Shown piece after piece: positions 35,432 to 48,135 of a DNA stretch of 64,000 bases. The notes under the pieces are model-generated. The model saw only the letters and a list, made by a program, of their open reading frames with translations, searched no databases and was not told the DNA's origin. Position 1 is the stretch's first letter. The number at the start of each line of letters is the position of its first letter. Made by a program: the position numbers and the translations under genes. The stretch is from Ficedula albicollis. Taxonomy: Eukaryota > Chordata > Aves > Passeriformes > Muscicapidae. The DNA lies in assembly GCF_000247815.1 (NCBI RefSeq), contig NC_021676.1, positions 7,208,793 to 7,272,792 on the forward strand. The letters run 5' to 3'.

Positions 35432-36108
35432 GGGCTCTGCAGCCCATCACCTGCCCACCGACCTCCTGCTGCCCATCATCCAGGGTTTCAGAGACACCTT
35501 TTCACTCATGGGTGAGGCAGGGGTTGAAGGCAGCACAGGTGGGTGCTGTCCCCTCCTGTGTGAGGGTGACCTGGGTGTGCAGCTCCTCTGCCAGGCACTG
35601 TGTGACCCACACGGGGAGGGGGGGGACGTGTCTAATCCTCATTCCTGTTTCAAATGTCACTCCATTCCCCATGGCACCTCACAAAAGGCTGAATGGACAG
35701 CAAGCGTAAAGGCAAAATAATCCTGATGCTGGGAATGCCTTTGAACAGCCCTGGCCTGCCTCCACAGGCATCAGCTGGCACGGGAGATGCCACATGGTTC
35801 TGGTGTGTCTGAAGTTTTGAGGGTGGGAGACAGGATTCTGACTACAATATTTGCATCTGGATTAGAATTTCAAATGCCAGAACTTACATCTGTGTTGCTC
35901 CATGTTACTCATTTCTTCCTGACTTGATGTGCCCAGTCATTGAGTAAGAGCCACAACAAATTTGCTTTTTTACCCTGCTCTTTTTTGGCTTATTAATTGC
36001 ATCTCCTGTGACACTGCACCCTGGCCTCAGCAGATTCATTTGTGATTCTCCTGTGACATGCACGCTGTAGCAGCAGATAGTAGCACATAATCATTTAACA
36101 TATGAATG

Positions 36109-36180
36109 CTGTCAGAGAGTTTAATCAAACCCAAAATTGCCGCCCTGTCAGAGAGTTTAATCAAAACCAAAATTGCCGCC
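36109..36180 (+). repeat. 36-bp tandem duplication
   Basis: ctgtcagagagtttaatcaa followed by accaaaattgccgcc-type sequence occurs at 36109 and 36145 with one substitution. It precedes a short hairpin and a CpG-rich patch. Confidence 0.85.
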
Positions 36181-36235
36181 TTTGTGCCTGGCGCTAACTC
36201 GTTGTGACTGCACAAAGTGAGCCCAGCTCCCCGGC

Positions 36236-36265
36236 ACAAAGAGCAATTGCAGCCTGGCTCTTTGT
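36236..36265. other. Perfect 9-bp hairpin
   Basis: acaaagagc at 36236-36244 pairs with gctctttgt at 36257-36265 around a 12-base loop. The stem is too short for a microRNA precursor and does not extend usefully. Confidence 0.4.
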
Positions 36266-36349
36266 CTACTCTCTTTGTATAATTTCCTGAACCCTGCCCT
36301 GTTCCACCTGCTCACTAACGTTAAGCTTATTTGTGGATCATTTATGTGC

Positions 36350-36830
36350 AGCCCGTTCCACAAATGCACGGAGTTTTTCGGGGGAGCTGTGGGAACCACG
36401 CGCGTTCCCCTCCAGTGTGCAAGTCCCACACTCCAAATGCTTCATCAGCGTTTTCTGAGCCTTCCCTCGAACACCAACGCGTTGGGGTCCTCGCACCGGG
36501 GATTCAAACGCTGTTTTGGAGGATGGGGAATAAGCCGCATTTTTTTTTTTTTTCTGTTTTTTTACCGTCTGGGCGGGCTGCTCCCCGCTCCGCTGCGCGC
36601 CTCTGCCCGGGGCTCCCGGAGGAAGCGCGGGGCTCCGGGAAGCATTGTTCCCCTGGCTGTTTGCTCCCAGCCGGGAAGGAGCAGGATAAAGGGCAGCGTT
36701 GGGGAGCAGCTCCCGCAGAGGGGCCCCGGCAAACAGGCCCGAGTGCCCTGGCTGAGCCTTCCCGGCCAGGAGCACACAGCGCCTGCCCCTGCGCCACACC
36801 TGAGTGCATGCGGGTGTTCCCGGCTCCCTA
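36350..36830. promoter_or_regulatory. CpG-rich patch, possible orphan CpG island
   Basis: CpG dinucleotides are dense here against CpG-poor surroundings, with blocks such as ccgctccgctgcgcgcctct and agcgcggggctccggg, and a 10-bp palindrome CAACGCGTTG at 36475-36484. A T run at 36540-36553 interrupts it. I could not attach it to a gene. Frames of 168 codons (-) and 226 codons (+) across it look like GC-driven openings. Confidence 0.4.
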
Positions 36831-39110
36831 AGGCTCCTCTGCAAGCAGAACAGGCAGAGCTTTGCTGCTGCAGGTCTCAGGTACCAGCCCAGTGCAGCAT
36901 TCAGAGTAGGGCTGTGTGTCTCCCAAACTGTCTCTCCAGATCCGTCACTCCTTGAAATGTGAATGCGACCTCAGGGCCAGCCAGGCTGATGCTGGTTGTG
37001 TTTCAGGAAAGCTCTGCTCCTCCTCTTCCCCTGAACTTACTCTTAAAGGCAGCCATCACCCTCCTCCTGGACCCCCGGGCATCCCTGTGACCAACTCTGG
37101 AACTTCAACACCATCCTGCACCAGCTCTGCCAATGCTGCATCTCCTGGGATGCTCACTCCAGACAGGCACAGCCAAGAGAAAAAAAAAAAAAAAAAACCA
37201 ACAAAACCATCCTGTCTGCTGAGCAAAAGGTCCAGGAGGAGGAAAAATAAACACAGAAAAAGCCACAGCATTCAAGAACCGGACATATCACTGGGTAGTT
37301 AAATGATGACAAGTCCCTAAGAGCTGTATTTGCAGAAATGTTTCAGAAATTGAATAAATTTTACACTAAATAAAATAATAGCAAGATAAGAGTGTCACAG
37401 GTAGTGTCTGTGTCTGGCACTGGAAACAGCTGATGTGGTGACCTCCAGCCTGACAGAGCTGCCAGGCTCCCAAAGAGCACACTGAGAGATGGGGAAACTG
37501 AGGCAGGAGTGGGTGTCTCAGCTTTTCCCACCAAACTGGCAGCAGGACAAAACTGCCCCTGGATGCTGGCCTGGCACCTCATTGTGCCCCCTCCCAGCCC
37601 AACCTCATCCCCATCCCAGCTCACCCCCAGCCCACTTGACCTTATGTCATGTCATGTTCTCTCATCTCCTCCCATCCTATCACATCCCTCCTTGTCCTGG
37701 TAGGACTGCACAGCTCACCATGCTGAGAATCCTCAGGGATGTCCTGCTCCCCCTCCAGGTGCTGCACCAGTGCCAAGGGAAGGACCCACAGCAGCTTTTG
37801 TGTGCTGGGGAGTTCTGCAGGGAAAGCTTGGATTTCACCCTCTGCCACCCAGCTCCTGTTAAGTGTGCATCAAAAACTTCTGGTTTCCAATGCATAAAGT
37901 TCCTTTTTTTTTTTTTTTTTTTTTTTGTTTGTGTGTGTGTATATGTGTAGGGCATGAATGGGAATATGGGAGAACTGGGATTGACTCTTATTCCCAGGAG
38001 TCGCTGGCCTGACGTGGACAAATAACTCCTTAAATATTGCAAAGGCTATTAAAACTATTGCTGATAAAAGGCAAGAAGCTGGGAAAACAGACTAGACTGG
38101 ACTATTTTTAGAAGCAGTGGCATCTGGACAGCATGAGAAATGCTTTGTACAAATTTAGTACAGCTGATGTTTGAATAAGAAGTTTGCTGGCGAAGCTGAA
38201 ATTCCCCAGCACAGGCACCGTGACCAGCACAAACCAGCAGCTCCAATGCCAGCCAGGAACACCCATGGCCAGGTGTCACCCAGGGCCACCTACAGCAGGG
38301 ACACAGCCAGTATTTGGGGGCCTCTGGACAAGGATTTGCCGTGGCAGATGTGTCACACCATGGTGCCACCACAGCAGCGTCTGTGCCAGTGTCCAGCTGG
38401 GCAGGTGGAGTTGGAGTGGGAGGCTGAGCAAAGTTTGTGGTCAAACAAACCAACAAACACTGTCAGCATTTAAAATATCAAACTATGGAAAAACTAAGTG
38501 CTGGTGACTCCTGACCCCAGACAATTTTGCCTGCCTGTATTTCTGCAGCAGCTGGACTTGAGAGAGGGAGAAGCCCTGCAAGAGCAGTGGTGCTCCCCAG
38601 TAAGGGAACATACTCATCTTACATCCAGAGAGCCATTTAAATTGCTGATAGAAAACAGACATTGCCTGGCATGCATTTTCTCTCCACCCATGCAAGGAAT
38701 TAATCTGTCTCGTGTTGTTACTGATACATCCCTCTTGGTTTTATCTAATAATGATTTGGGTTTGGAGTCAGGGTCCAACTGATTCCAGGTGTGACCAAGG
38801 GGACGTTGGCCTGGACCAGTGAGGTTTGAAGGAGGAGTGGCACAGCTCCTCCCTGCAGACTTGTCCTGCACAGGATAAGGGGGTGGGCAGCTCCAGGAAC
38901 TGCAACTCCCCAGGGTGCAGGACAATGGGATGGCCAGTGCAGTGTATGGGGCCAGATACTGTGGGTGCTGCACAGGGCCCAGGACCCTTTGCTGCCCACC
39001 CTAAACCCTGACACCAGCCTGGAGTGGGGCTTTGTGCAATCTGGCAGCAAAGTCCTTCAATACACCTGTGTAGACAGTGCTGATGCCAGGAATGGCAGAT
39101 TCTGTGATCT
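36831..39110. other. Intergenic, no recognised gene
   Basis: Unique sequence with an A run at about 37181-37197 and a T run at about 37904-37926 followed by GT repeats. Open frames up to 153 codons lack family resemblance. Confidence 0.45.
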
Positions 39111-39111
39111 G

Positions 39112-39488
39112 ATGGTGGATGCTGGGCCCTGGGCTGATGTGTTCTCCTCCCCACCAGCTCTACCACCTCCCTCCCTGCATCCCTGCCTGCCCTACCTCCT
39201 TCCTCATCCCTGTAGGACGCTGCTCCTTCCCTGCAGACTGGACCCCCTGCCTTCCCCTCCTCTTTGAACACAGTCGTGGATGCTGGGCCCTGGACTGATG
39301 TGTTCTCCTCCCCACCAGCTCTACCAATGGTGGATGCTGGGCCCTGGGCTGATGTGTTCTCCTCCCCACCAGCTCTACCACCTCCCTCCCTGCATCCCTG
39401 CCTGCCCTACCTCCTTCCTCATCCCTGTAGGACGCTGCTCCTTCCCTGCAGACTGGACCCCCTGCCTTCCCCTCCTCTTTGAACACAG
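39112..39488 (+). repeat. 162-bp duplication with a partial copy between
   Basis: Full copies at 39112-39273 and 39327-39488 (offset 215) share tggatgctgggccctgggct through tctttgaacacag. A 51-bp partial copy of the left part lies between them at 39276-39326. The arrangement suggests unequal exchange or slippage. The open frames across it are repeated with the unit. Confidence 0.9.
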
Positions 39489-42400
39489 CAGCCTCTGCAC
39501 CACTACTCCCACTATGGCTGTGCATACAGAGACTGCTTCCAGTCCTGGCAGGGAGAATCAGGTCTGCCCCCAGATCCCAGCAAGGGCACAGGGTGCCCCT
39601 GAGCTGGGGGTGAGAGGGAGCCCAGCCCTTCAGTCACAGCAGAGGCAGCACAGACACTCCTGATGGCTGTGTCGTGATAGAAGTAATGAAGTGCCCAAGT
39701 TAAACCCTGGCCATCTGTCCCTGTTTTGCTAACCTGCTTCTCTGATTGGGGCTGGCAGCTGGGCTGGCTATGGACCTTTTACAAAGGTTATTGGAGGGAG
39801 TGTGAACCATCTTGCCATGGCCTTGGTCTCCCAGACCGATTTCTTCAGTGGAAAAAGCTCTGTGTGAGTTCTAGACACAGCACTTGGGCACAGATGGGGC
39901 AGTGGTGCCTGGCTGGGAGCCCCTCAGAGCCAGCACACCCGGGTTTGCAGCCCACCAGCAGCAGAGGAGGCAGGCACAGGGAGAGGGAACCGGGAACTGG
40001 GGAGGGGTCTGGGCACAAAACCTCCTTTGTGTGGGCAGACACACAGAGGCCACAGCACTCCTGAGAGACCTGGCAAGTCCCTGTCCCCTCGCCCAGTGAC
40101 AAGCAAAGCTGTCACTCCCCTCCCCACACTGTGGTTGCTCATTGTTTGTACTTGGACATCCACTGGGTCCTGGGGAAAGCACTGAGAGCCCAGACTCACA
40201 GAGTTTCGTGTGTTTCAACACCAGTGATTATTCATCCAGTAATCTCAGTTTGCAGTGTGGTTTTTATTATTTGCTACTCTTCAGTGTCCTGTTTAAAATG
40301 CTTCCAGTCCAGGCACAGGAAGAGCTGCCCTGTGCCCAACCAGACACACGCACACACAGCAGAGCTCACTGGCACAAAGCACTTCCCAAACATCTTGGTG
40401 AGAACACAGCATGTGGAAACAACCCAGATCAGCCCAGCAACCCTCATCTTTCCCCAAAGGAGACTCTGTTTGCTATGGTGATGACCTCTGTCTCCATAAC
40501 CAATCATTAAAACAGAGTATTTATTCCCTATCTTCTTCTGGAGGAGACAGTCATGTCCCAGAGTCAGCAGTCCAATAATTCCTGCCCCTGCACACTGTGG
40601 CCCCACGAGCAGGAGAGACATTGTCCCAAGGAGATGTCTCCAGCTGATAGGGAAAGCTCCTGAGGAGGGCAAGGGATACCGGGCTGGCTAGGAGGCAAAA
40701 CCAAAGCTGGTTTGGAGTTGGGGGATGCTCTTCTGAGCAAGAGATCAAAGTGTTTCCCAGAACTTCCCTGCCTACAGGTGGGGGAGGAGCCTGAAAAGAG
40801 CAGATGCAGATCGATGGTGTGTTGGTTTCAGATCTTGTTTTTTCCTATATGCCCTTTGCAATGCCTCAGCTGCCACAAGGCAGGTGTGACACGAGCTGAC
40901 AGCGTGGAGAGACGCAGCTGAGAGCAGCCAAACCTGCGTGACACTCTCAGCCCTCCAGCATCCCTGTGCACATCCTGCTCTGCACACCCAGCTGGCTCTG
41001 CACAAAGGATCACAGCCCTGGAGCTTAACAGAGCTGAACAGCGGAAGGAGGGCAGCAGATTCTGTCCTGAGCTGAGAGAGGCCTGAAGAACCCTTTGCAG
41101 GCTGATGGATCTGCCACCTGCCCTGATTTTTGGGCTGCCCAGCATACAGGGAAGAGCTGTGCCACCCTCCCACCCCAGACCACTCACAATAATGCCTGAG
41201 AGAACATTTGGGCTCTGAGCAGAGGGAACAGCAACCCAGTTGAATTGCTGCACTAAAAATAGCCCCATGTCTGAGTGTAAGCAGTGTGGTTGGCTGGGGT
41301 TTCACATCCCTGGGGAAGCCTGAGCCCAGCAGGGACCCTTCACTCCCTTCATTGTCCACCTTCCTCCTCTCCCTCCAGAGACACCATGGGGACTGACTAG
41401 CAATTAATGACTTTCCACAGGACAACAATGGCTTCTGTGATCAATCTCCATGAGATGTGGTTTGGTAGATTTGCAAGAATCAAGCCAGCTGCCAGCATGG
41501 CCCAGAATAAATGAGAGGCTGAAACAGGGCTGTGGGGATGGAGAGGTGAAATTCCAGGGCCAAGGAAACATCCCAGGCCACTTCAGGAACACTGCAGAGA
41601 TGGGACTGCCTGGGAGGCAGCTGGGGATGGGTGACCCTGGGCAGCTGCAGTGCTGCCCTGCTTTGTGGATGCTGCAGAGGGAAGAAAATAAAAACAAGTT
41701 TGGGAAAGAGCTGATGAGAGAAGCGCATCTCAGGGCATTTAATTTTAGCAGAGTCAGGCTACCAAGAATGTGGGTGTTTGTTCATTTGACTTGGCTGGTT
41801 TGGGTTTTCATGAAGTGACTCCTAGAGCTGCAAAAGCCAAACTCCAGATTAACCCAAATTTGCTGCCAGTCACGTTACAGCACTCAGGATTGCAACTGCA
41901 GTCTGTACCATACCTCATCCATGTGGCTTCTCCACACAGAACTCCCTGGTTTTCACTGTCCAAAGGGAAAAGACAGGTCAAGGTGGATGCTGGCAACCAC
42001 AACCATGACAGCCTCTGCCTCTGTACCCACCAGCCCACACCTGAGACCCTCCTGCCCCTCCTGCCTGGTGTTGGACCAGCCCCATCCATCTGCTCCTCCT
42101 GACACCCCAACCAGCATTCCTGCAAAGCCCTCATTGCTGAGGCTTATGCAATGAAACATGAAGGAGGTGGATTAAGATTTCAGTGGCAATTCAGGTGTTT
42201 TCACCTTTCCAGTGTCTGTCTTGGACATCTCACCCAGTGCAAAGCTGGGATGTCTGCACGCCACCAAATGCTGGGCACCTACCCAACACTGGGCTTGCAG
42301 TTTCAGTATCTGTTAGGTCAGAGACTACTGGGACCCTAGGAATGGTGCCTCACTGTCACAAAATATTATTGCTGATGGAAAAAGAAGTTTGTTGCTCACT

Positions 42401-43450
42401 CAAGAAAAATAAATCCTTGACCCTTTACAAGACCTGTGCAGTAGTGGCGCCGTTGACTCCTTGTGAAAGTGTGTGGGTGGGAAAATAATCTGTGCTGACT
42501 TTTCTGCTGGCTCTGTGAGCTGTGTCAGACATACACCCTCTCAATAGATGCCTGATAATGCTCAGCTACTCCTCTGCTCACAGCCTGCAAGCCCCTACAG
42601 AAACACCGACTATGAGCCTGGAATTAGAGTCTCCCACTCATTATTTGAGAAGGACGTGCCTTTCACAGCCAAGTGGCCTCTATTTGCTTGGGGGGAAACA
42701 TGTGCTTATCTCTTATTTATGTGATTTATTTCTTGAGATTAATGCATCAAATTGGCTCGTTCCCAAGCTCTCAGTGCAGTCTTGGTTTTTGTGGGATTGT
42801 CCTGAACCACACAAAGTTTCGCTGCCTGTTTTCTGAAACTGAGAGGAGGATTTTTTATCTTGATCATAAAGCAGAAATTGGGGGTTTTCAAATGTAAGGC
42901 AGTCAGCATTGTTTTGATCTGTAGGCAAATGATAGCCTTCTCTGAGTTCAAGGAGGGCTATTAAATCAGCCCTGTGGAGATAGAGCAAACAAAACCAGAC
43001 AGAGCGAAGGAGAGAGGGGGAATGTTCCTATTCACATAGGCACGAAAGCAGGGGAGGCAAGTTAATGATCAGCTCATCTGGGGTGTTTACTTTTGCATGC
43101 CACTGGGGTAAACAGAGCCATGTCATCCTCCAGCCTGCTCTTGTTTATAAATATACAATAACATTTACAGCCGAGCCGGCTGGACTGCCCTGCAGAAGCC
43201 TGAGGGGTCTCAGCTCCCACTCCTGCATGGGACAAGCCCTACTTTTAGGGCTCTGCTGCAAATCCACCTTCCAGCTCTGTGTTTGTATCTCTTTTTGCTG
43301 GGAAGGCACAAGCTCACCTAGCAGTGCATCCCTTGGAGATGCCCTTCTGGAGATCCTCCAGCAACATCGTTGTCGCCCATTTCCTGTGGATCCTTGGAGC
43401 TGCCCCTTTGCACTGCTGGGTTCAGAGCAGCAGCAGGTCCCAGAGCCCCT
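39489..43450. other. Intergenic, no recognised gene
   Basis: GC-moderate unique sequence. Frames up to 218 codons (40772-41428, -) show no domain I recognise and no initiator or splice context. The part at about 42350-43060 is AT-richer and non-repetitive. Confidence 0.45.
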
Positions 43451-43489
43451 GTTGGTGATTTACATACATAAATATAAATTGATTTATAT

Positions 43490-43593
43490 ATATATAGAGA
43501 TAGATAGATAGATATATTGATTTATATATATATAGAGAGATAGATAGATAGATAGATAGATAGGGGGGGGGTATAGATAGATGTAGATGTAGA
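43490..43593 (+). repeat. TAGA/GATA microsatellite with G9 interruption
   Basis: Two short (TAGA)n tracts in tatata context (about 43497-43515 and 43535-43562), then nine G at 43563-43571, then tagatgtagatg variants. It leads directly into the 8-bp array. Confidence 0.85.
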
Positions 43594-43594
43594 C

Positions 43595-44376
43595 ATATAG
43601 ATATATAGATATATAGATATATAGATATATAGATATATAGATATATAGATATATAGATATATAGATATATAGATATATAGATATATAGATATATAGATAT
43701 ATAGATATATAGATATATAGATATATAGATATATAGATATATAGATATATAGATATATAGATATATAGATATATAGATATATAGATATATAGATATATAG
43801 ATATATAGATATATAGATATATAGATATATAGATATATAGATATATAGATATATAGATATATAGATATATAGATATATAGATATATAGATATATAGATAT
43901 ATAGATATATAGATATATAGATATATAGATATATAGATATATAGATATATAGATATATAGATATATAGATATATAGATATATAGATATATAGATATATAG
44001 ATATATAGATATATAGATATATAGATATATAGATATATAGATATATAGATATATAGATATATAGATATATAGATATATAGATATATAGATATATAGATAT
44101 ATAGATATATAGATATATAGATATATAGATATATAGATATATAGATATATAGATATATAGATATATAGATATATAGATATATAGATATATAGATATATAG
44201 ATATATAGATATATAGATATATAGATATATAGATATATAGATATATAGATATATAGATATATAGATATATAGATATATAGATATATAGATATATAGATAT
44301 ATAGATATATAGATATATAGATATATAGATATATAGATATATAGATATATAGATATATAGATATATAGATATATAT
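43595..44376 (+). repeat. Homogeneous 8-bp satellite (AGATATAT)n, about 97 units
   Basis: The octamer agatatat repeats without a visible interruption for about 780 bases and ends in an AT-only tail (atatatgtatatatatatat). All three - strand frames are open through it, repeating Tyr-Leu-Tyr-Ile-Tyr-Ile-Ser-Ile, because eight and three share no factor and no stop arises on that strand. These frames are not genes. The near-perfect uniformity implies recent expansion, or collapse/extension by the assembler. Confidence 0.95.
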
Positions 44377-44399
44377 GTATATATATATATACTGAGCAC

Positions 44400-47300
44400 A
44401 TACAGAGACCAACAGGCTCGTCTTCCTCTTAGCCAACACACCACGATGGCAATCAGAGTGAGGATTTGAAGTCATTGGTGTTATTGACTGCATTTCATAG
44501 TTATCCTTCAAAGAAATCACATTTCACCTAAAACATAAAGTTCTTTCAAATGCTATAAAGCTCCTGTGGATGCTACTATTCAGTGAGCCCCAGCGGAAGA
44601 AGCAGAGCAGAAAATATTGGGTGATTAATTCAGTGCAGCTGATGACTTAGTGCAAATGTTTTGTCCTGGATTCATTGATCACCACAGAAAAAAACTAATG
44701 ATCTCCCATTTTTTTAAGTTCCTGCCCTGGCTCTCAGTGCTGACCTGTCAGCACTAAAGGTACAGTGTGCTGAGAGTTTGGATTGTGCCTCCACGAGGAG
44801 ATGTCACGCAGGATTTGTCTGCACGCAGATTTGCACTGGCTAAAATACACTGATGTAACTTCCTGTACAGACAGGACTGGTGGTTTAAAGGAAAATTCTC
44901 TGTGGCTTACTTAAAACCCACTTCCAAACAACTAAAATTGGATATAGTCTGGCTTAATACTAAGACATAGCGATGGTCACATAGGTTTTTCCCACCTTAA
45001 GTGTTGCATCTGTAGTTTAATCAGTGCAATTCCATGTATGTCCTTATATTCATATCACATGCAAAAGTCTGGACTGAATTACATTATATTTCTATGAATA
45101 ATGACTGATACTCGCTATTATTTTGTTAAGTAATTCTGTTGGCATATTTCTGCCAGAAATTGCATGGAAGGCAAGACATTCTGCTTCTGTAAATTGTCAC
45201 TGTAGTTATCAGGGACTACTCATCCTCGTTTTTATTACTAAAACCGTAATCCCATAATGATGGAAGGAAAACTGAATAAATTGTGGAATAAATTCGGAAT
45301 AAATTGGTTTACATGGGAATACATGTTTACAGAAAGTTTTTGTTCACAGCATGCACAGGCCTGACAAATGCATCTCCCCATTTGCATCTGTCCCCCCAAG
45401 GGGACTTGCAGAGCCCTTAATCAAATTAAAAATAACCAAATGAGCATCAGTGGGTTGTATGTTTCTGAGGGAGAAGCAGTTCTGGGTTGCTGGATGTCCC
45501 TGACCTACAGAAAGCAAGTAATGCCCGAGCTGGCATGGACGTTTGCATGGATGTTGGCATGGGTGCTGTCTCTTGTCATTGCACTGCTGGCATTTCAGGC
45601 TAATATCAAGATCAACACAAGGATAAAAACTGGAAAAATGTAATCACCAATTATTACGCAATGAATGCGAAAATGCCAAACTTTGCACAGAACCTTATTC
45701 ACAACAAATTATTCAACCAGCTGTAATCAAGGTCATTTCAATCTGAAAGCATTTTCTATTGAAATCCACGACAATATTCAGGCCCACCATTCAGTGCTCA
45801 TTGCCCAACAGCGAGAAAGCCACAATTGCTCTTGTGTGTCTGGATGCCCCAGGGTGGTGGGGCTGGGCACCCACCAGAGCCCTGTCACCCGAGGAAGCCA
45901 GCACAGCCTCTTTTTTGGGAATGCCAGACCCAAGCCTGACTCACACACTCCCAAACCTGCCATGCCCTTCCGCTGGGGGTTGCTTGGTCCCTTTTCTCCG
46001 TGGTGGCTTCAGGAGGATGTGCTCTTTGCTCTGCAGCTTGAGCCCTTGGGTCCTGAGCTCACTGTGGCTTCACGGACCTGGTGCATGGTGGCACCTGTGC
46101 CCACAGCACAGGGACCAGCCCCTGGGGTGTGGAGCTGGCCATGAGTGCCAGGACAAGCCAGAACTGTCTCTGCTCTGCCAGAGCTTGGCTGGTCTCTGGG
46201 AAATTTGGCTGGGGCTCAAGCTTTTGTGGCAGAGGTTTATCCATGCTGCTGCCTAAGCTGGAGAGAGCGGCTGAGTTTCCAGAGGGACAGCCTGCAGCAA
46301 GTACAGGGAAGCTGCTGACAAAGGGTCATGAGTGGAGAGGGGGATGCTCTATGCTTTGCTCGGCACATGGAGGACTGTGCAAGATGGTTTTGTAGTTAAA
46401 GCTCAGGCCAAGGCCCCCAGAGACTTGAGCTCAGAGCCTCCACGCAGAGCTCTGCATCCTTGTGCTCGCATTTCCCATCCACACAATGGGACAATGACCC
46501 TCCCTCGGCGCCTGCATGCCAGCAGGACAGTCCCCACGGCAGCTGCAACACGGACACACTGCTCTGCTGTGAAAGACACACAAAGATGTAAAAAATTCTG
46601 GCTATGCTTCCCTAAAAAAAGCTTTGCTAGACAAGACCTAGGGGTTGTCCCTGCGGCAACACCAGAAGTAACTGTGCAAATTGCCCGGTGCAATTTAATT
46701 CCTATTCTGGAGTTACTAACACCTCTATTATTCCCATCTGACCACTGCAGACATCCTGCCACACAATTGTGTTAAACTGTGGCGAGAAAGATAACTGGGC
46801 CTAAAATTAAATCATCCAGCACAGGCGAGGAGTGAATCCCTCCTGGGTGGAATTCACCCCTTAGCAAAACCAGCCCTTGGTACCTCACCCCAGCAGTGAT
46901 GTCCTGTGAATTATTGGTCATTTTAGTTTGTGATCTCCTGGGCTGGATAGAGCTTATTCAGTGCAGGGACCTGCCCTGCTGCCACTGTCCTTCACAGGGA
47001 GCTGAAGGAGGTCCCAGATGGGTCATTGCACTGCTCATACAGCTGGAGATTGATTCAATGAGGACAAGCAGGCTGTGACACTAAATGTGTGAGCAGATAC
47101 CCCCATGTGAATAACCTGGTTACAACCAGAGTCTCATGGCATTTTTGCCTCTGGGAGAAAAGACAGCAAGAAAGGCAGTACTGAGCCACAGCAGGGATAT
47201 CACAGCCTCCTTTGGCTGCAACAGGATGGCTGCTCTGTTTTCTTTCAAATGTAGTTTTCTGCCAAAAATAACCCCCCGGGGCTTGTCACGGTGTCTTTTT

Positions 47301-47760
47301 CACAGTGAACTCCAAAAGCAAATCGGGCTTGGAGGTGCTGAAAGCTCCTTTGCAGGCCTGGCAGGCAGCCTGGCACTTTGGGGCACTGCTCACACCCACT
47401 GTCCTGCCCTCTGGCCCCAGCCAGGGGTTTGCTCACTCCAGCAGTGTGAGGAGAAGGACTCAGTTTCAGGGGATGGAGAAATATGAATTCAAACATGACC
47501 TGATGAGCCTGCAAAGTCACTGCAGAACTCTGGCCGTGCAGAGGGATGTGGACTGTCCTCGCAGGCTGTGTCCTGACTGCAGGACCTGCATCTCTCACTG
47601 GATAAAGAGGCTCAGGGGCTGCTGATGGAGAGCCAGGGCAATGAAGGCTGCCTGGACACCCAGACCTTTTCCCACCAGTCCCTGCAGGGATCCCTGCAGC
47701 TCTGAGATGGGGCAGCAAGGTCCTGCCTGCAAGGCAGAGCGGCCATGGGGCCCAGACTGC
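44400..47760. other. Intergenic, includes AT-rich non-repetitive blocks
   Basis: At 44550-45350 and 46590-46830 the sequence is AT-rich, non-repetitive and rich in homeodomain-like TAAT/ATTA cores, which I would check as conserved non-coding elements. Open frames up to 175 codons (47245-47772, -) have no recognisable domain. Confidence 0.4.
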
Positions 47761-47763
47761 AGC

Positions 47764-48135
47764 AGAGCACACCAGGGCACATCAGAGCATAACAGCACAC
47801 ACCAGAGCACAGCAGGGCACACCAGAGCACACCAGAGCACAGCAGGGAACAGCAGGGCACAGCAGGGCACAGCAGGGAACACCAGGGCACACCAGAGTAC
47901 ACCAGGGCACACCAGGGCACACCAGAGTACACCAGCACACACCAGAGCACACCAGCACACACCAGAGCACACCAGAGCACACCAGGGCACACCAGAGCAC
48001 ACCAGAGTACACCAGCACACAACAGGGCACACCAGAGCACACCAGCACACGCCAGCACACACCAGAGCACAGCAAGGCACACCAGGGCACACCAGCACAC
48101 ACCAGGGCACAGCAGGGCACACCAGCACACACCAG
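47764..48135 (+). repeat. 10-bp minisatellite (accagagcac type), about 37 units
   Basis: Units accagagcac, accagggcac, accagcacac and agcagggcac follow one another in strict 10-base register for about 370 bases. The period of 10 means each frame reads a 30-base cycle, giving His-Gln-Ser-rich (+) and Cys-Ala-Leu-Val-rich (-) openings. The right end of the array is the junction of the 973-bp duplication. Confidence 0.93.

Noticed and set aside
36236..36265. Hairpin as a microRNA precursor
   Set aside because: The stem is only 9 bp and does not extend; precursor stems need about 25-30 bp.
43422..44520. Three - strand frames of 305-340 codons rich in Tyr and Ile
   Set aside because: Pure translation of the 8-bp repeat; no stop can arise on that strand within the array.
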